From contig JABZKD010000001.1 of the NCBI GenBank assembly GCA_015257455.1, positions 62,001 to 126,000 on the forward strand: 64,000 nt of DNA, written 5' to 3'. A program made the translations under genes and the position numbers. Source of the DNA: Nanosynbacter sp. (GTDB lineage Bacteria > Patescibacteriota > Saccharimonadia > Saccharimonadales > Saccharimonadaceae). The number at the start of each line of letters is the position of its first letter. Position 1 is the stretch's first letter. Shown piece after piece: positions 39,801-49,707 of the stretch. Below the pieces are notes generated by a model that searched no databases, was not told where the DNA came from, and worked only from the letters and a program-made list of their open reading frames with translations.

Positions 39801-41420
39801 ATGACGAAAGCCCTCTATCGTAAGTATCGTCCACTTAAGCTCGCAGACGTTGTCGGTCAAGACGATACTATTCGTCAGTTACAAACTCAACTCACTAATC
39901 AAAAAATTTCTCATGGCTATCTTTTCGTCGGCGCCAGAGGCTGCGGCAAAACTTCGGTAGCCCGTATTTTTGCTCACGAGATTAATCATTTCGATTATCA
40001 ACTGGAAGATAATTATGTCGACATTATCGAAATTGATGCCGCCGTATTTACTATGGTCGAAAATATCCGTGAATTACGCGACAAAGCCATGCTCGCCCCG
40101 ACCACCGGCAAATACAAGGTCTACATTATCGACGAAATTCATATGCTCTCGAAAAATGCCTTTAATGCGCTTCTAAAAATTCTCGAAGAACCACCAGAGC
40201 ATATTGTTTTTATTTTTGCCACTACTAACCCAGAAAAAATTCCCGCCACCATTCTTTCGCGCGTACAGATTTTCCATTTTAAGCTAGCCGATAAATCTAT
40301 CATGCAACCATTCCTCGAAAATATTTGTCAAAAAGAGGGAATCAACATCGAAAAAGACGCTCTTTCATTACTCATCGAACAGGGCGGCGGATCCTTCCGT
40401 GATTCTTTATCAATTCTCGATCAATTAAGTAATCTTCACGCCGATAAGTCCACTCTGATTACCACTGAAGAAGTTTCTTCTGCCTTGGGTGTACCTAAAC
40501 AAGTTCTAATTCAAGAATTACTAGCAAATTATGAGCAAGAAAATGTTGATCAAATTCGCAGTCTCGTCGAAGAACTCATCAATCAAGGCAACAAAGCCGA
40601 GGGAATTGCCACCAGCCTCATTAAGGCCATCGTCCAAAACCCCACCGCCAAAAATCTTCACCTCATCGAAAAGCTTTATACCGTCAATGGTGAGTTTGCC
40701 AGCGCCAAACTCATTGTCGCTCTAATTTTAGATCACTTTAAAGCTACACCGATTACCATTTCCGCCCCTTCAACTCCACAAATTCAGGCCACAAATCCAG
40801 AAGTAAATACCCCAGCGCCAGAAGTAATAAACACGCAAGAGACCACGGAATCTCCTATCGCCGAACCGGCAGCGCCAGCGACTCCAGTGACCTCAGAGGA
40901 ACCCGCTAAGCCTTCGATCAATCCAGAAATCCGCGAACGCTTAGTAAAGATTTCCAAGTCCAAACTTACTGAAAAAATCCAAGAACGTGCAGAGATTCAG
41001 AATCAGCAAGTTCAAGCCGAAGCTATGACGATTCCAGAGGCCGTGGTCTCTGGTTCTGGTGATTTTAGCGCCAAAGGTTTTCTCGAAAACATCAAAAATA
41101 TCGCCGAAACTCTCTTCGTCCCACTTAACAAATCTTATTTTGCTTACAAAACCGATCACCTAGAAATTTATCCTAGTGCCAAGGTTTGGTTTAATATTCT
41201 AAACAGCAAAAATAATCTTGAAGTCCTAAAAACCGCTATCAATGGTCTCAATATTACTATTATGAACCCCGACGAACATAAAACCCCCAGTACCGCTGTC
41301 GATTTTAATCAATTTAGTGCCGGAAAATTGGAAGCTACACCAAAAACTGACGACGCCTCACTTAGCGCGATTTCTGATATAATGGGTAACATACAAGAAC
41401 TTGAAGATAGTCCATTCTAG
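39801..41420 (+). CDS. dnaX: DNA polymerase III gamma/tau subunit, zinc-less
   Basis: 539 residues. AAA+ clamp-loader motor: ALYRKYRPLKLADVVGQD, Walker A GARGCGKTS, Walker B YIIDEIHMLSKNAFNALLK, LEEPPEHIVFIFATTNPEKI, SRVQIFHF (SRC-like). The four-cysteine zinc module normally between Walker A and the DVIEIDAAS motif is missing: ARIFAHEINHFDYQLEDNY runs straight into VDIIEIDAAVFTMVENIREL. A proline/alanine-rich linker (~320-400) leads to a C-terminal domain like the tau polymerase-binding part. It loads the sliding clamp. Confidence 0.95.
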   Translation: MTKALYRKYRPLKLADVVGQDDTIRQLQTQLTNQKISHGYLFVGARGCGKTSVARIFAHEINHFDYQLEDNYVDIIEIDAAVFTMVENIRELRDKAMLAPTTGKYKVYIIDEIHMLSKNAFNALLKILEEPPEHIVFIFATTNPEKIPATILSRVQIFHFKLADKSIMQPFLENICQKEGINIEKDALSLLIEQGGGSFRDSLSILDQLSNLHADKSTLITTEEVSSALGVPKQVLIQELLANYEQENVDQIRSLVEELINQGNKAEGIATSLIKAIVQNPTAKNLHLIEKLYTVNGEFASAKLIVALILDHFKATPITISAPSTPQIQATNPEVNTPAPEVINTQETTESPIAEPAAPATPVTSEEPAKPSINPEIRERLVKISKSKLTEKIQERAEIQNQQVQAEAMTIPEAVVSGSGDFSAKGFLENIKNIAETLFVPLNKSYFAYKTDHLEIYPSAKVWFNILNSKNNLEVLKTAINGLNITIMNPDEHKTPSTAVDFNQFSAGKLEATPKTDDASLSAISDIMGNIQELEDSPF

Positions 41421-41428
41421 GAGGTAAT

Positions 41429-42826
41429 ATGGCGGAATCAACTCAACCAAGGTCGCGAAAATCGACCATTTCTCAAAATGACCCTAGCCTTTTTAGCGGT
41501 AAAGTTCCACCTCAGAATATTGAAGCTGAAAAATCTCTCCTTGGTTCCATTCTGCTCGACAGTACCACCTTTCCAGACATTCTTGAAAAACTTAAACCTA
41601 TTGATTTTTATCACCAAATTCATGGACATATTTACCGCGCCATGATGAATCTGTATGAACGTAGTCAACCAATCGACCTCGTCACTTTGACTTCCGAGCT
41701 TAAGTCCCTAAAACTTCTCAAGGAAGTCGGTGGTGCGACCTATATTTCTAACCTCACTATGGTCGTGCCAACCGCCGCCAATGCGCTTTCCTATGCCAAT
41801 CTCGTAGAACAAGCTTCGATTCGTCGCCGCCTCATTAAAGCCGGTACTGAAATTGCTACCAAGGCTTACGATTCCGCCAATGAAGTTAATGCCATGCTGG
41901 GACAAGCTGAAAAAGAACTTTTTGCGGTTTCTGATAGTAATACAAAAACCGATTACACCGCACTTTCCGACCTTCTAGTCGACGCTTATGACCGTATGGA
42001 AATGCTCAGCAAAAATAAAGGCGCTCTCCGTGGCCTTAAGACTGGTTTTCGTGATCTTGACAATAAAACCGCCGGCCTCCAAAAAGGCGACTTAATTATT
42101 ATCGGCGCGCGTCCAGCCATGGGTAAAACCACTTTTGCTCAAAACCTGGCCTACAATGTCGCCGGCATTAATAAATGTGGTGTCCTTTTCTTTTCTATGG
42201 AGATGGCAAAAAATGAAATTGTCGATCGTATTATCTCCACTACCTCTAATGTTGACTCTTGGCGCATCCGTACTGGTAATATCTCCAACGATGACTTCGC
42301 TAAAATTGGTGATGCCCTTGGCGAAATGGGTGAAATTCCACTTTATCTAGATGATACTAGCTCCATGACTATTCTCGAGCTTCGCAATAAAGCTCGTCGC
42401 GCCCATCACGATCACAATATTGGCTTAATTATCGTCGACTACCTCCAGTTGATTACTGGTTCCGACCGCTATGCCGGTAACCGTGTGCAAGAGGTGACGG
42501 AAATTTCTCGTGGCCTGAAGATTCTCGCCCGTGAACTTGAAATTCCAGTGATTGCTCTAGCCCAGCTCTCTCGTGGTGTCACCGGCCGTGATGACCCAAG
42601 ACCAGTACTTTCCGACCTTCGTGAATCTGGTTCCATCGAGCAGGACGCCGACCTTGTAATGTTCCTGCACCGTGTCGATTATTATCACCAAGAAGAAGGC
42701 TACGAGCCAACTAATATCACTGAGCTTCTCGTGGCCAAACACCGTCATGGTGCCATCGGTAAGATTGAACTTTATTTCCACCCAGAATTGCTTCGCTTTA
42801 TGAATCTCGACAAAACCCGCGAATAA
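41429..42826 (+). CDS. dnaB: Replicative DNA helicase DnaB
   Basis: 465 residues. N-terminal helical domain (PPQNIEAEKSLLGSILLD, FYHQIHGHIYRAMMNLYE), linker, then the RecA-like motor: GLKTGFRDLDNKTAGLQKGDL, Walker A GARPAMGKTT, FFSMEMAK, LIIVDYLQLITG, QLSRGVTGRDDPRPVLSDLR and ESGSIEQDADLVMFLHR. It unwinds DNA ahead of the fork. AGGAGG lies before the ATG, 8 nt after dnaX stops; the two clearly form an operon. Confidence 0.97.
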   Translation: MAESTQPRSRKSTISQNDPSLFSGKVPPQNIEAEKSLLGSILLDSTTFPDILEKLKPIDFYHQIHGHIYRAMMNLYERSQPIDLVTLTSELKSLKLLKEVGGATYISNLTMVVPTAANALSYANLVEQASIRRRLIKAGTEIATKAYDSANEVNAMLGQAEKELFAVSDSNTKTDYTALSDLLVDAYDRMEMLSKNKGALRGLKTGFRDLDNKTAGLQKGDLIIIGARPAMGKTTFAQNLAYNVAGINKCGVLFFSMEMAKNEIVDRIISTTSNVDSWRIRTGNISNDDFAKIGDALGEMGEIPLYLDDTSSMTILELRNKARRAHHDHNIGLIIVDYLQLITGSDRYAGNRVQEVTEISRGLKILARELEIPVIALAQLSRGVTGRDDPRPVLSDLRESGSIEQDADLVMFLHRVDYYHQEEGYEPTNITELLVAKHRHGAIGKIELYFHPELLRFMNLDKTRE

Positions 42827-42852
42827 ATCTGCAAATTTGCTATAATAGAAAC

Positions 42853-44316
42853 GTGGGTAAACTCAATCCAAACAAATACTTCTTATTTCGCCATCGTTTC
42901 AAACTTGGCTACTTACTACTTGGATTAATTTTTACGGGTTTACTTTTCTTTTTACCGCTCGTCACCCCGAACGGCCTCTCGAATGACGAATTTAATTTCA
43001 CCACCAAAACCTTTGAATTGAATCGCCACACGATTTTTCGCGAGGTAATTGTCGACCTACCTTATCATTTACTCCAAAAGGGAATCTTTAAAATTCTTGG
43101 TGTTTCACCATATACCATTATGCTTCCTAGTGTAATCATTGGGGCAATTACCTGTATTTTGATTATTCTTTTGCTTAACCGCTGGTTCAAAAACAACACC
43201 GCCATCATGGCCAGCATCATCACCGTGCTTTCTTCCAGCTTTCTCTTTATCTCTGGTAGTGGCACCGCCTTAATCATGATTTTATTCTGGACCACACTTT
43301 TGCTTTGGCTCGGCTCCAAAGTCCAAGGCGAAAACAGGCCAAAGGCCAGCTGGTGCTTCCTCTTTGGTATTTTTATGTGTCTAAGTATTTTTACTCCATA
43401 CATGCTCTACCTAGATTTCTTTATTTTAATCTACGTTTTTGTCCATCCACATCTACGTTTTACTCTGAAAAATCTGCCGAAAATTCCGCTCGGGATTTTC
43501 AGTCTAATGGTGATTTCCGCAGTGACCATATTAATTTTGCGCGGGCTAAAACACCCAGAAATTTTCACCGAATTACTCCTCATGCCGAATTTTTCTTTTA
43601 CCAATTACTTCCATAACCTCGGAAACGCTGTACGGGTAGCAATCACCTGGAACGGGTTAGTTGAAAGTACTTTTCTCGCTCCGCTTTACGGCCTACCGGC
43701 CATTACTCTAGCCATTATTGGCTTCATCTCGACCTTCAAGGGCTTCTTTGCCTCACGAAATTCTATGGCCTTTTTACTTACAATTTTTACCTTATTAATT
43801 TCTGGTCTCAACCCGCAAATGACTATTCTCTTCATCCTGCCCCTAGCAATCCTAGTCGCGCACGGCATGAAATACATTCTACACAAATGGTCTAGTATCT
43901 TCCCATATAACCCTTACGCCAAAGTCATCGGCGTGCTACCAATCGGCCTTTTTATGCTCATCGTTATCGTTTCTGACCTCAACCATTTTATCTATGGCTA
44001 CCGCTATAGTGCGCCAGTCGCCAACCAGTTTACTAATGACCTAAGGTTACTTGAACGTTACCACGAAAATCACCTACTTTATTTGCCAGAAAATCAAGAA
44101 AATCGTAACTTCTATGTCCATTTAGCTAATTCCTACACCTTATTTAATAAGACACCAAAATATCAGTACATCACTAACCTCAGTCAGAATACAGAAAAAC
44201 ATAGTTTGATTAGTTTCCAAAAAATCACTGATACCAAAAATTACGAACTCGAACACATCGTTACCAACGAAAAATCTCAAAACGCCGACCGTCTCTATCT
44301 TTATAAATCTAAGTAA
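42853..44316 (+). CDS. Multispanning GT-C-type glycosyltransferase
   Basis: 487 residues; GTG start 6 nt after TATAAT, a leaderless arrangement. About 10-12 membrane helices in the first 370 residues and an extracytoplasmic C-terminal domain. The first external loop LVTPNGLSNDEFNF (acidic D/E after the first helix), the long helices with WLGSKVQGENRPKA and the overall plan are those of ArnT/PMT-like (GT39/GT83) enzymes, which move a sugar from a polyprenyl phosphate to an outer-surface acceptor. The acceptor is unknown. Confidence 0.7.
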   Translation: MGKLNPNKYFLFRHRFKLGYLLLGLIFTGLLFFLPLVTPNGLSNDEFNFTTKTFELNRHTIFREVIVDLPYHLLQKGIFKILGVSPYTIMLPSVIIGAITCILIILLLNRWFKNNTAIMASIITVLSSSFLFISGSGTALIMILFWTTLLLWLGSKVQGENRPKASWCFLFGIFMCLSIFTPYMLYLDFFILIYVFVHPHLRFTLKNLPKIPLGIFSLMVISAVTILILRGLKHPEIFTELLLMPNFSFTNYFHNLGNAVRVAITWNGLVESTFLAPLYGLPAITLAIIGFISTFKGFFASRNSMAFLLTIFTLLISGLNPQMTILFILPLAILVAHGMKYILHKWSSIFPYNPYAKVIGVLPIGLFMLIVIVSDLNHFIYGYRYSAPVANQFTNDLRLLERYHENHLLYLPENQENRNFYVHLANSYTLFNKTPKYQYITNLSQNTEKHSLISFQKITDTKNYELEHIVTNEKSQNADRLYLYKSK

Positions 44317-44366
44317 GAGATGTTATAATAAATATTAATTAAGAATAGAGAATAATAGGAGAAATT

Positions 44367-44669
44367 ATGGGTGCTACCTTTGACCAGATGAAAATGCTTA
44401 ATGAACTTCGTAAAGCACAAAAAGATCTCAAAAATGAAATTGTAGAAGTAGAAGCTGGCGACGGTGCCGTCGTAGTACAGATTACTGGTGAACTGAAAGT
44501 GAAAAAAGTTACCATCGACCCAGAACGTGTCGATCTCGAAGACATCGCCGAACTCGAACGTTGGATTGAAAACTGCTTCCGTGATGGTTACGCTAAAGCC
44601 CAAGAAATTGCTGCCGACAAAATGAAACCTTTGATGGGTCAACTTGGTAATCTAGGACTTGGCGCTTAA
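44367..44669 (+). CDS. ybaB: YbaB/EbfC nucleoid-associated protein
   Basis: 100 residues. MLNELRKAQKDLKNEIVEVEAGDGAVVVQITGE and KKVTIDPE match YbaB/EbfC, a small DNA-binding dimer usually encoded just before recR, as here. TATAAT and AGGAGA lie before the ATG. Its TAA overlaps the recR ATG. Confidence 0.93.
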   Translation: MGATFDQMKMLNELRKAQKDLKNEIVEVEAGDGAVVVQITGELKVKKVTIDPERVDLEDIAELERWIENCFRDGYAKAQEIAADKMKPLMGQLGNLGLGA

Positions 44670-45274
44670 TGCTCCCTAGAGCACTCACTGATACTATCGA
44701 CGCGCTAGGTAAACTGCCAGGCGTAGGGAATAAAACCGCCGAACGCTATGCGACCTATCTTTTTCGCAGCGATTGTAAAATCTCTGAACATCTCATTAAC
44801 GCTTTGAGTAATTTACACGAACAAGTCAAAACCTGTCCAATTACTTTTGCTTTAATCAACGCCGACGAAGAGACTTCGCCACTTTATGACGCTCCAGACC
44901 GCGATAAAACCACCATTCTTGTAGTTGAAGAACCACTTGATATTTACGCTTTTGAACAAACCAAGGAATATCATGGCACCTATCATGTTCTTGGTGGTGC
45001 TATTTCGCCGATTGACGGTATCACCCCAGAAGTTTTACATATCAAAGAATTGATTTCTCGCGTCGAAAATGACGCAGTCAAAGAAATTATTATCGCCACC
45101 AATCCGAGCGTAGAAGGGGAAAGTACGGCTCTGCTTTTACAAAAAATGCTTTCGGAAAAATATCCCGAGCTTATCATCACGCGTCTAGCCCGCGGCCTTC
45201 CACTCGGCGTTGATTTATCTTTTGCTGATCAAATCACTTTAAGCGCCGCCTTAAATAATCGCACTAATCTCTAA
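44669..45274 (+). CDS. recR: Recombination protein RecR lacking its zinc finger
   Basis: 201 residues, normal length. The N-terminal helix-hairpin-helix (LGKLPGVGNKTAERYATYLF) and the Toprim domain (TTILVVEEPLDIYAFE, YHVLGGAISPIDGITPE, IIIATNPSVEGESTALLL, ARGLPLGVDLSFAD) are intact. The CxxC...CxxC zinc finger normally between them is reduced to one cysteine (KTCPITFALINADEETSPLYD). RecR works with RecO/RecF in gap repair. Translationally coupled to ybaB. Confidence 0.95.
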   Translation: MLPRALTDTIDALGKLPGVGNKTAERYATYLFRSDCKISEHLINALSNLHEQVKTCPITFALINADEETSPLYDAPDRDKTTILVVEEPLDIYAFEQTKEYHGTYHVLGGAISPIDGITPEVLHIKELISRVENDAVKEIIIATNPSVEGESTALLLQKMLSEKYPELIITRLARGLPLGVDLSFADQITLSAALNNRTNL

Positions 45275-45383
45275 TTTATTTAAACACCACATTCAATATC
45301 TGCGCTAATCTCGAATGTCCATTATAACCATTTTTCCTCTCTGTTTTTGTGTTATAATCTATCTATTAGCATAAGAGGATTTC

Positions 45384-46625
45384 ATGGATATTACCACACT
45401 TATTTTACTCATCGTTTCGGTCGCCAACCTAATCATTTTGTTTATCGTTTTTTCGAAAACCAATCAGAAAAACACCGATCTGCCAGAACTTAAAAACCGC
45501 ATTGCCACTCTTCAGGATCAAACTACGCAAACTTTTGCCAATATGAACGAGCGTATGATTCGTATCGAAACCAATGTCGATCGCGTCACTAAAGATATTG
45601 GCACTAACTTCCGCGAAAATCGCAAAGAAATCTCCGATAATTTTGGCTTAGTTCAAAAAACTCTCGATACTCGTGTCCGTGAACTTCAAGACCATAATAC
45701 CAAGAAACTCGAAGAGATGCGTCAAACTGTCGACGAAAAACTCCAGGCTTCAGTCGAAAAACGCTTTAATGAAAGCTTCAAGACTATTTCCACCCAGCTT
45801 ACCCAGGTCTATCAAGGTCTCGGCGAAATGAAAACTCTCGCTAACGGCGTCGGTGATCTAAAAAAGGTCATGGAAGGCGTCAAGACCCGCGGTATTTATG
45901 GCGAAGTTCAACTCGGAAACATCATTAGTGATACCTTAAGCTCAGACCAGTATTGTGAAAATATCGCTACTAAAAAAGGCTCGAGTGATCGTGTCGAGTT
46001 TGCCGTCAAGATGCCTGGCAAAGATGAATCCACTCAAGTTTTCTTACCAATCGATAGCAAATTCCCAGTCGAGAATTACCAACGTCTAATTGCTGCCTAT
46101 GAGCAGGGCGATAAAACTGAGATTCAGAAATTCCAAAAAGCCTTAGCTATCGATGTCAAAGAACAGGCCAAGAAAATTTCCACCAAATACATCGACCCAC
46201 CACACACTACAGAATTCGCCATGATGTTCTTACCGACCGAATCGCTCTACGCTGAGATTCTCCGCATTCCTGGGCTCGACGATGAAATCCGTCAAAAATT
46301 CCATATCACCATCGCTTCACCAAGTACTCTACCGGTTATTCTTTCTGGCCTTCTCATGGGCTTCCGTACTCTCGCCATTGAAAAACGCAGTAGTGAAGTT
46401 TGGCAAATTCTGGGTGCCGTGAAAAGCCAATTTGGTAAATTTGGCGATCTCCTCGAAGCTACTAAAAAGAAACTTCAAGAATCTGCTAATAAAATCGATG
46501 CCGCCGCCACCACCTCCCGCGTCATTGAGCGTAAATTAAAAAACGTTGAATCCTTACCAAGTAGTGAAAGTCTTAAATTACTCGACGGGCTCGACGATCA
46601 AAACTTCGATGCCGAAGAAAAATAA
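45384..46625 (+). CDS. rmuC: DNA recombination protein RmuC
   Basis: 413 residues. N-terminal membrane helix (about 5-24), a long coiled coil (45-160), then the RmuC core: GVKTRGIYGEVQLGNII, VEFAVKMPGKDE, LPIDSKFPVENYQRLI, KKISTKYIDPPHTTEFAMMFLPTESLYAEI, SPSTLPVILSGLLMGFRTLAIEK. The core is a PD-(D/E)XK-related nuclease-like fold; the protein limits inversions at short inverted repeats. AAGAGG before the ATG. Confidence 0.93.
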   Translation: MDITTLILLIVSVANLIILFIVFSKTNQKNTDLPELKNRIATLQDQTTQTFANMNERMIRIETNVDRVTKDIGTNFRENRKEISDNFGLVQKTLDTRVRELQDHNTKKLEEMRQTVDEKLQASVEKRFNESFKTISTQLTQVYQGLGEMKTLANGVGDLKKVMEGVKTRGIYGEVQLGNIISDTLSSDQYCENIATKKGSSDRVEFAVKMPGKDESTQVFLPIDSKFPVENYQRLIAAYEQGDKTEIQKFQKALAIDVKEQAKKISTKYIDPPHTTEFAMMFLPTESLYAEILRIPGLDDEIRQKFHITIASPSTLPVILSGLLMGFRTLAIEKRSSEVWQILGAVKSQFGKFGDLLEATKKKLQESANKIDAAATTSRVIERKLKNVESLPSSESLKLLDGLDDQNFDAEEK

Positions 46626-46632
46626 TTAACCT

Positions 46633-46665
46633 AAAAAATATAGTACTCATCGCACTATATTTTTT
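46633..46665. terminator. Bidirectional terminator
   Basis: Perfect 12-bp stem AAAAAATATAGT / ACTATATTTTTT, 9-nt loop, between convergent rmuC and ackA. Confidence 0.85.
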
Positions 46666-46677
46666 CATTTCACGTCT

Positions 46678-47865
46678 TTATTCTGCCAAAATCAGATTTG
46701 CCCGTTCAATCATCTCACTCGTTTCATCAGTGCGCACTACATAAACCGGCTTAGACTCATCTTTCGAAATCAAAGTATGGCGTTCTGGCATTTCACCAGT
46801 ATTCTTCTCAGCATCAAGCTCAAAACCAAGATATTTCATCTTTTGAATCACCTGTCTACGCACATCATCCGAGCGTTCACCAATCGTTGCAGTAAAGACC
46901 AATGCATCGACACCACCCATCGAAGCAATCATCTGACTGATACAAGCCTGCAAGCGATAAATATAGAGGGAATAAGCGAATGAGCCCATCTTATCGCCTT
47001 CATCACGTAATTGAATTACCGTACGAAGATCATCCGATACTCCAGAAACACCGAGAAGGCCACACTGCTTATTTAGATAGCGCTCAAGTTCGACATCATC
47101 TTCAATTTTCAATGCGCGCTTCATTGCCAGTGCCGCCGCCACGTCCATTGAACCAGTACGCGTCGCCATCATTACCCCTTCAAGTGGTGTATAGCCCATC
47201 GTCGTATCGTGAGATTTACCCTTATAGACCGCCGTAATTGAAGCACCTGAGCCGATATGGCATACCACTAAACGCTCCGGAAGGATTTCATTTTGCTTCA
47301 TGTAGCGTACTACCGACCCCACCGAAAGACCATGGAAGCCCCATTTTTTAATATCAAACTTTTCTGCTAATTTCTGGTCAATACAATAAGCCTTAGCCAG
47401 CTCTGGCCTGGAGTTATGGAAGTTTGAATCGGAAATTTCAATCACTGGCACCGAATCAAAACGTTTCTTTAATTCGATAATTTCATCCATTACCACAGGT
47501 ACGTGAAGCGGTGCGCGAGTTCTTGCAATCTCTAGCTCTTTAAAACATTCTTTATCAACAATGTGGTCATTAGCAAAATAGGCGCCCGGAGCTACTACGC
47601 GTGCCAAAATCGCACTTAACTTCGAAACGCCACCTAAAAATTCTTCCTCGATTAAATTTTTTTCCAGATTTCCTGCCACCTCTGAGAGTGCCTTAAAATC
47701 CGTCACTACTTTCTTCTTCTGGTCACCAGATTTTAAAGTATAGACAATTTTCTTACCTTCAAATTCGAAATGTAAAGAACAAAGTTCTTTCATGCCTTTA
47801 TAGAGCGCGTACTTACGTGAACTACTGCCCGGATTGGTAATTAAAATCAGTCTTTCCGATTCCAT
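46678..47865 (-). CDS. ackA: Acetate kinase
   Basis: 395 residues. ILITNPGSSSRKYALY, PLHVPVVMDEI, WGFHGLSVGSVV (from H/G signature), CHIGSGASITAV, TMGYTPLEGVMMATRTGSMD and FTATIGERSDDVR are the acetokinase signatures. It makes ATP from acetyl phosphate. N-terminal NxxSSS is intact. On the minus strand AAAGGAG precedes the ATG. No pta is in this window, so the source of acetyl phosphate (for example phosphoketolase) is elsewhere. Confidence 0.96.
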   Translation of the reverse strand: MESERLILITNPGSSSRKYALYKGMKELCSLHFEFEGKKIVYTLKSGDQKKKVVTDFKALSEVAGNLEKNLIEEEFLGGVSKLSAILARVVAPGAYFANDHIVDKECFKELEIARTRAPLHVPVVMDEIIELKKRFDSVPVIEISDSNFHNSRPELAKAYCIDQKLAEKFDIKKWGFHGLSVGSVVRYMKQNEILPERLVVCHIGSGASITAVYKGKSHDTTMGYTPLEGVMMATRTGSMDVAAALAMKRALKIEDDVELERYLNKQCGLLGVSGVSDDLRTVIQLRDEGDKMGSFAYSLYIYRLQACISQMIASMGGVDALVFTATIGERSDDVRRQVIQKMKYLGFELDAEKNTGEMPERHTLISKDESKPVYVVRTDETSEMIERANLILAE

Positions 47866-48002
47866 ATTCTTTTATCTTCTCCTTTCTCTTAGTCTATCAT
47901 AAAACCAAAGAGAAAACCTCAACTCTCACCTCTTTTATTTTTCTGTAATTAAAATCCAAAAGACGCCAGCACCCTCATAGTAATTAAAATCTAGAAAAAT
48001 TG

Positions 48003-48029
48003 CTGGCACTCTTGCATTTTGAGTGCTAA
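48003..48029 (+). promoter_or_regulatory. CIRCE operator (HrcA site)
   Basis: CTGGCACTC-N9-GAGTGCTAA, the inverted repeat recognised by heat-shock repressor HrcA (consensus TTAGCACTC-N9-GAGTGCTAA, two mismatches in the left arm). Confidence 0.85.
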
Positions 48030-48040
48030 ATATATATAAT
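48012..48040 (+). promoter_or_regulatory. dnaJ promoter overlapping CIRCE
   Basis: TTGCAT (48012-48017, inside the CIRCE loop), 17-bp spacer, TATAAT (48035-48040). The dnaJ ATG follows 6 nt later, so the message should be leaderless. Confidence 0.75.
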
Positions 48041-48046
48041 TATGCT

Positions 48047-48943
48047 ATGTCAAAACGTGATTATTATGAAGTTTTGGGCGTTAGTAAAAACGCTTCTGAT
48101 GATGAAATTAAGAAAGCTTACCGTAAGCTCGCTCTCAAATACCACCCGGATCGTAATCCTGGCGATAAAGAGGCGGAAGCTAAATTTAAGGAGGCTTCTG
48201 AGGCCAATGAAGTGCTTTCCGACAAACAAAAACGTGCACGCTATGACCAATTCGGTCATGCCGGCGTAGAGAATGGCAGCGCAGGTGGTCCTAGCGGCAA
48301 TCCTTTCGGTGGCTATTCTTATGGTGGCCAAGAATTTAATTTCAATTTCGGTGGAGCCGACGGCTTTGACGATATTCTAAGCAATCTCTTCGGTTTTGGT
48401 GGTGGACGTGCTCGCAGGAATCGTGGTTCTGATTATCGCACTACTCTAGTAATTGATTTTAAAGACGCTATTTTTGGTACTACCAAAAAGATTTCCGTCG
48501 AAGGCAACGAGATTACCCTGAAAGTTCCTGCCGGTATCGACGATGGTCAAGCCATTCGTCTCCGTGGACGTGGTGGTCCTGCTCCTGAAAAAGGTGGTGA
48601 AAACGGTGACCTCTTAGTACAAATTCGCGTTCAACCACACAAAACCATTAATCGTGAGGGATATATTCTTCTCTCTGAACAACATATCTCAATGGTCGAC
48701 GCCGCTCTTGGCACCGAAGTAGAAGTCGAAACTATCGACGGCAAAGTCACTATGAAAATCCCCGCCGGCACTCAGTCAGGTACTCCATTTAAGTTATCTA
48801 AACATGGCGTCCCAATGAACAACGGTGAACGTGGCCCACATATTATCAATATCGTAGTCGATACCCCAACTAGTTTATCTAAAAAGCAAAAAGAACTACT
48901 AGAAGAATTCAAGACTGCCAAAAAACGCGGTTTCTGGAACTAA
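48047..48943 (+). CDS. dnaJ: Chaperone DnaJ, zinc-finger-less type
   Basis: 298 residues from [12 protein letters not shown] domain 1-70 with the HPD motif (YHPDRNPG), Gly/Phe region (80-125), then two C-terminal beta domains ([48 protein letters not shown]) and a helical end. The four CxxCxGxG repeats of type I DnaJ are absent, so it is a type II (CbpA-like) co-chaperone that stimulates DnaK. CIRCE control fits a heat-shock gene. dnaK and grpE are not adjacent. Confidence 0.93.
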   Translation: MSKRDYYEVLGVSKNASDDEIKKAYRKLALKYHPDRNPGDKEAEAKFKEASEANEVLSDKQKRARYDQFGHAGVENGSAGGPSGNPFGGYSYGGQEFNFNFGGADGFDDILSNLFGFGGGRARRNRGSDYRTTLVIDFKDAIFGTTKKISVEGNEITLKVPAGIDDGQAIRLRGRGGPAPEKGGENGDLLVQIRVQPHKTINREGYILLSEQHISMVDAALGTEVEVETIDGKVTMKIPAGTQSGTPFKLSKHGVPMNNGERGPHIINIVVDTPTSLSKKQKELLEEFKTAKKRGFWN

Positions 48944-49060
48944 TCTTAAAATAATTTTTCGTATAAACATTAGTTTTTTCAAATCCTAAGTGAAATCACT
49001 CGTGTTTTGCACTAAAATTAAGCACGAGTATATTCACTTTAATGCTATAATTATTTACAG

Positions 49061-49705
49061 ATGAAAGAAATCAAAAATTTTAAACCAAAAGAATCTAAAG
49101 TTACTGATCTTTTTCTGATTCTTGTAGCCTTTCTTTTGGTTTTTATTCTTTTTAATTCTGTTCGTGTTTCTGCCGACGCTCCTAAAATTAAACTCACAGA
49201 TGATCAGCGTGGCGAACTCTCCATGAACTGTAGTTCAATCAAGTCTAGCCTCAAAAAACTTCAAGTTAGTGATGCCAAAATCCGCTCTCTACTTGGGGCT
49301 AATTACCAAACAATTCTCAATTCTTACATCACCCCCTTCAACCTTCGCCTTGTCAAAAATAACCAGAATCTCGGCGATCTTTCTGACCTACAAAGTAGTT
49401 TTGTCTTGCAAAAAAATGACTTTAGTTCACTTTATATTGCTTATAGTCAACAATTTGAAAATCTCCTTTCTATTGATTGCCAAAAAAATCCTGACGATTT
49501 CTACAATCAGCTGATCGTCACCAGGGAATCCCGCAAGGAGCTAAACCAAAAAGTCGAAGATCTTACCAAAACCGCAGAAAAATACCTTGCAGAGATTAAA
49601 AAAATTGAAATTGATGGCGAAAACATTCGTTTTACTCCCGAAAAAACCGACGCTACCAAAGCTTCAAGCATTACCAACCCTGCTAATCAAGTGGGGGGAC
49701 GATAA
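49061..49705 (+). CDS. Exported coiled-coil protein, unrecognised
   Basis: 214 residues. Cytoplasmic start, one hydrophobic segment (about 17-36, LFLILVAFLLVFILF) followed by VRVSADAPKI, a plausible signal peptide or anchor. The rest is helical and charged, with MNCSSIKSSLKKLQ and a long coiled coil (about 150-190). Two cysteines outside (NCSS, DCQKN) might form a disulfide. TATAAT ends 9 nt before the ATG. No known family. Cotranscribed with the small membrane protein that starts 3 nt after its stop. Confidence 0.65.
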   Translation: MKEIKNFKPKESKVTDLFLILVAFLLVFILFNSVRVSADAPKIKLTDDQRGELSMNCSSIKSSLKKLQVSDAKIRSLLGANYQTILNSYITPFNLRLVKNNQNLGDLSDLQSSFVLQKNDFSSLYIAYSQQFENLLSIDCQKNPDDFYNQLIVTRESRKELNQKVEDLTKTAEKYLAEIKKIEIDGENIRFTPEKTDATKASSITNPANQVGGR

Positions 49706-49707
49706 TT

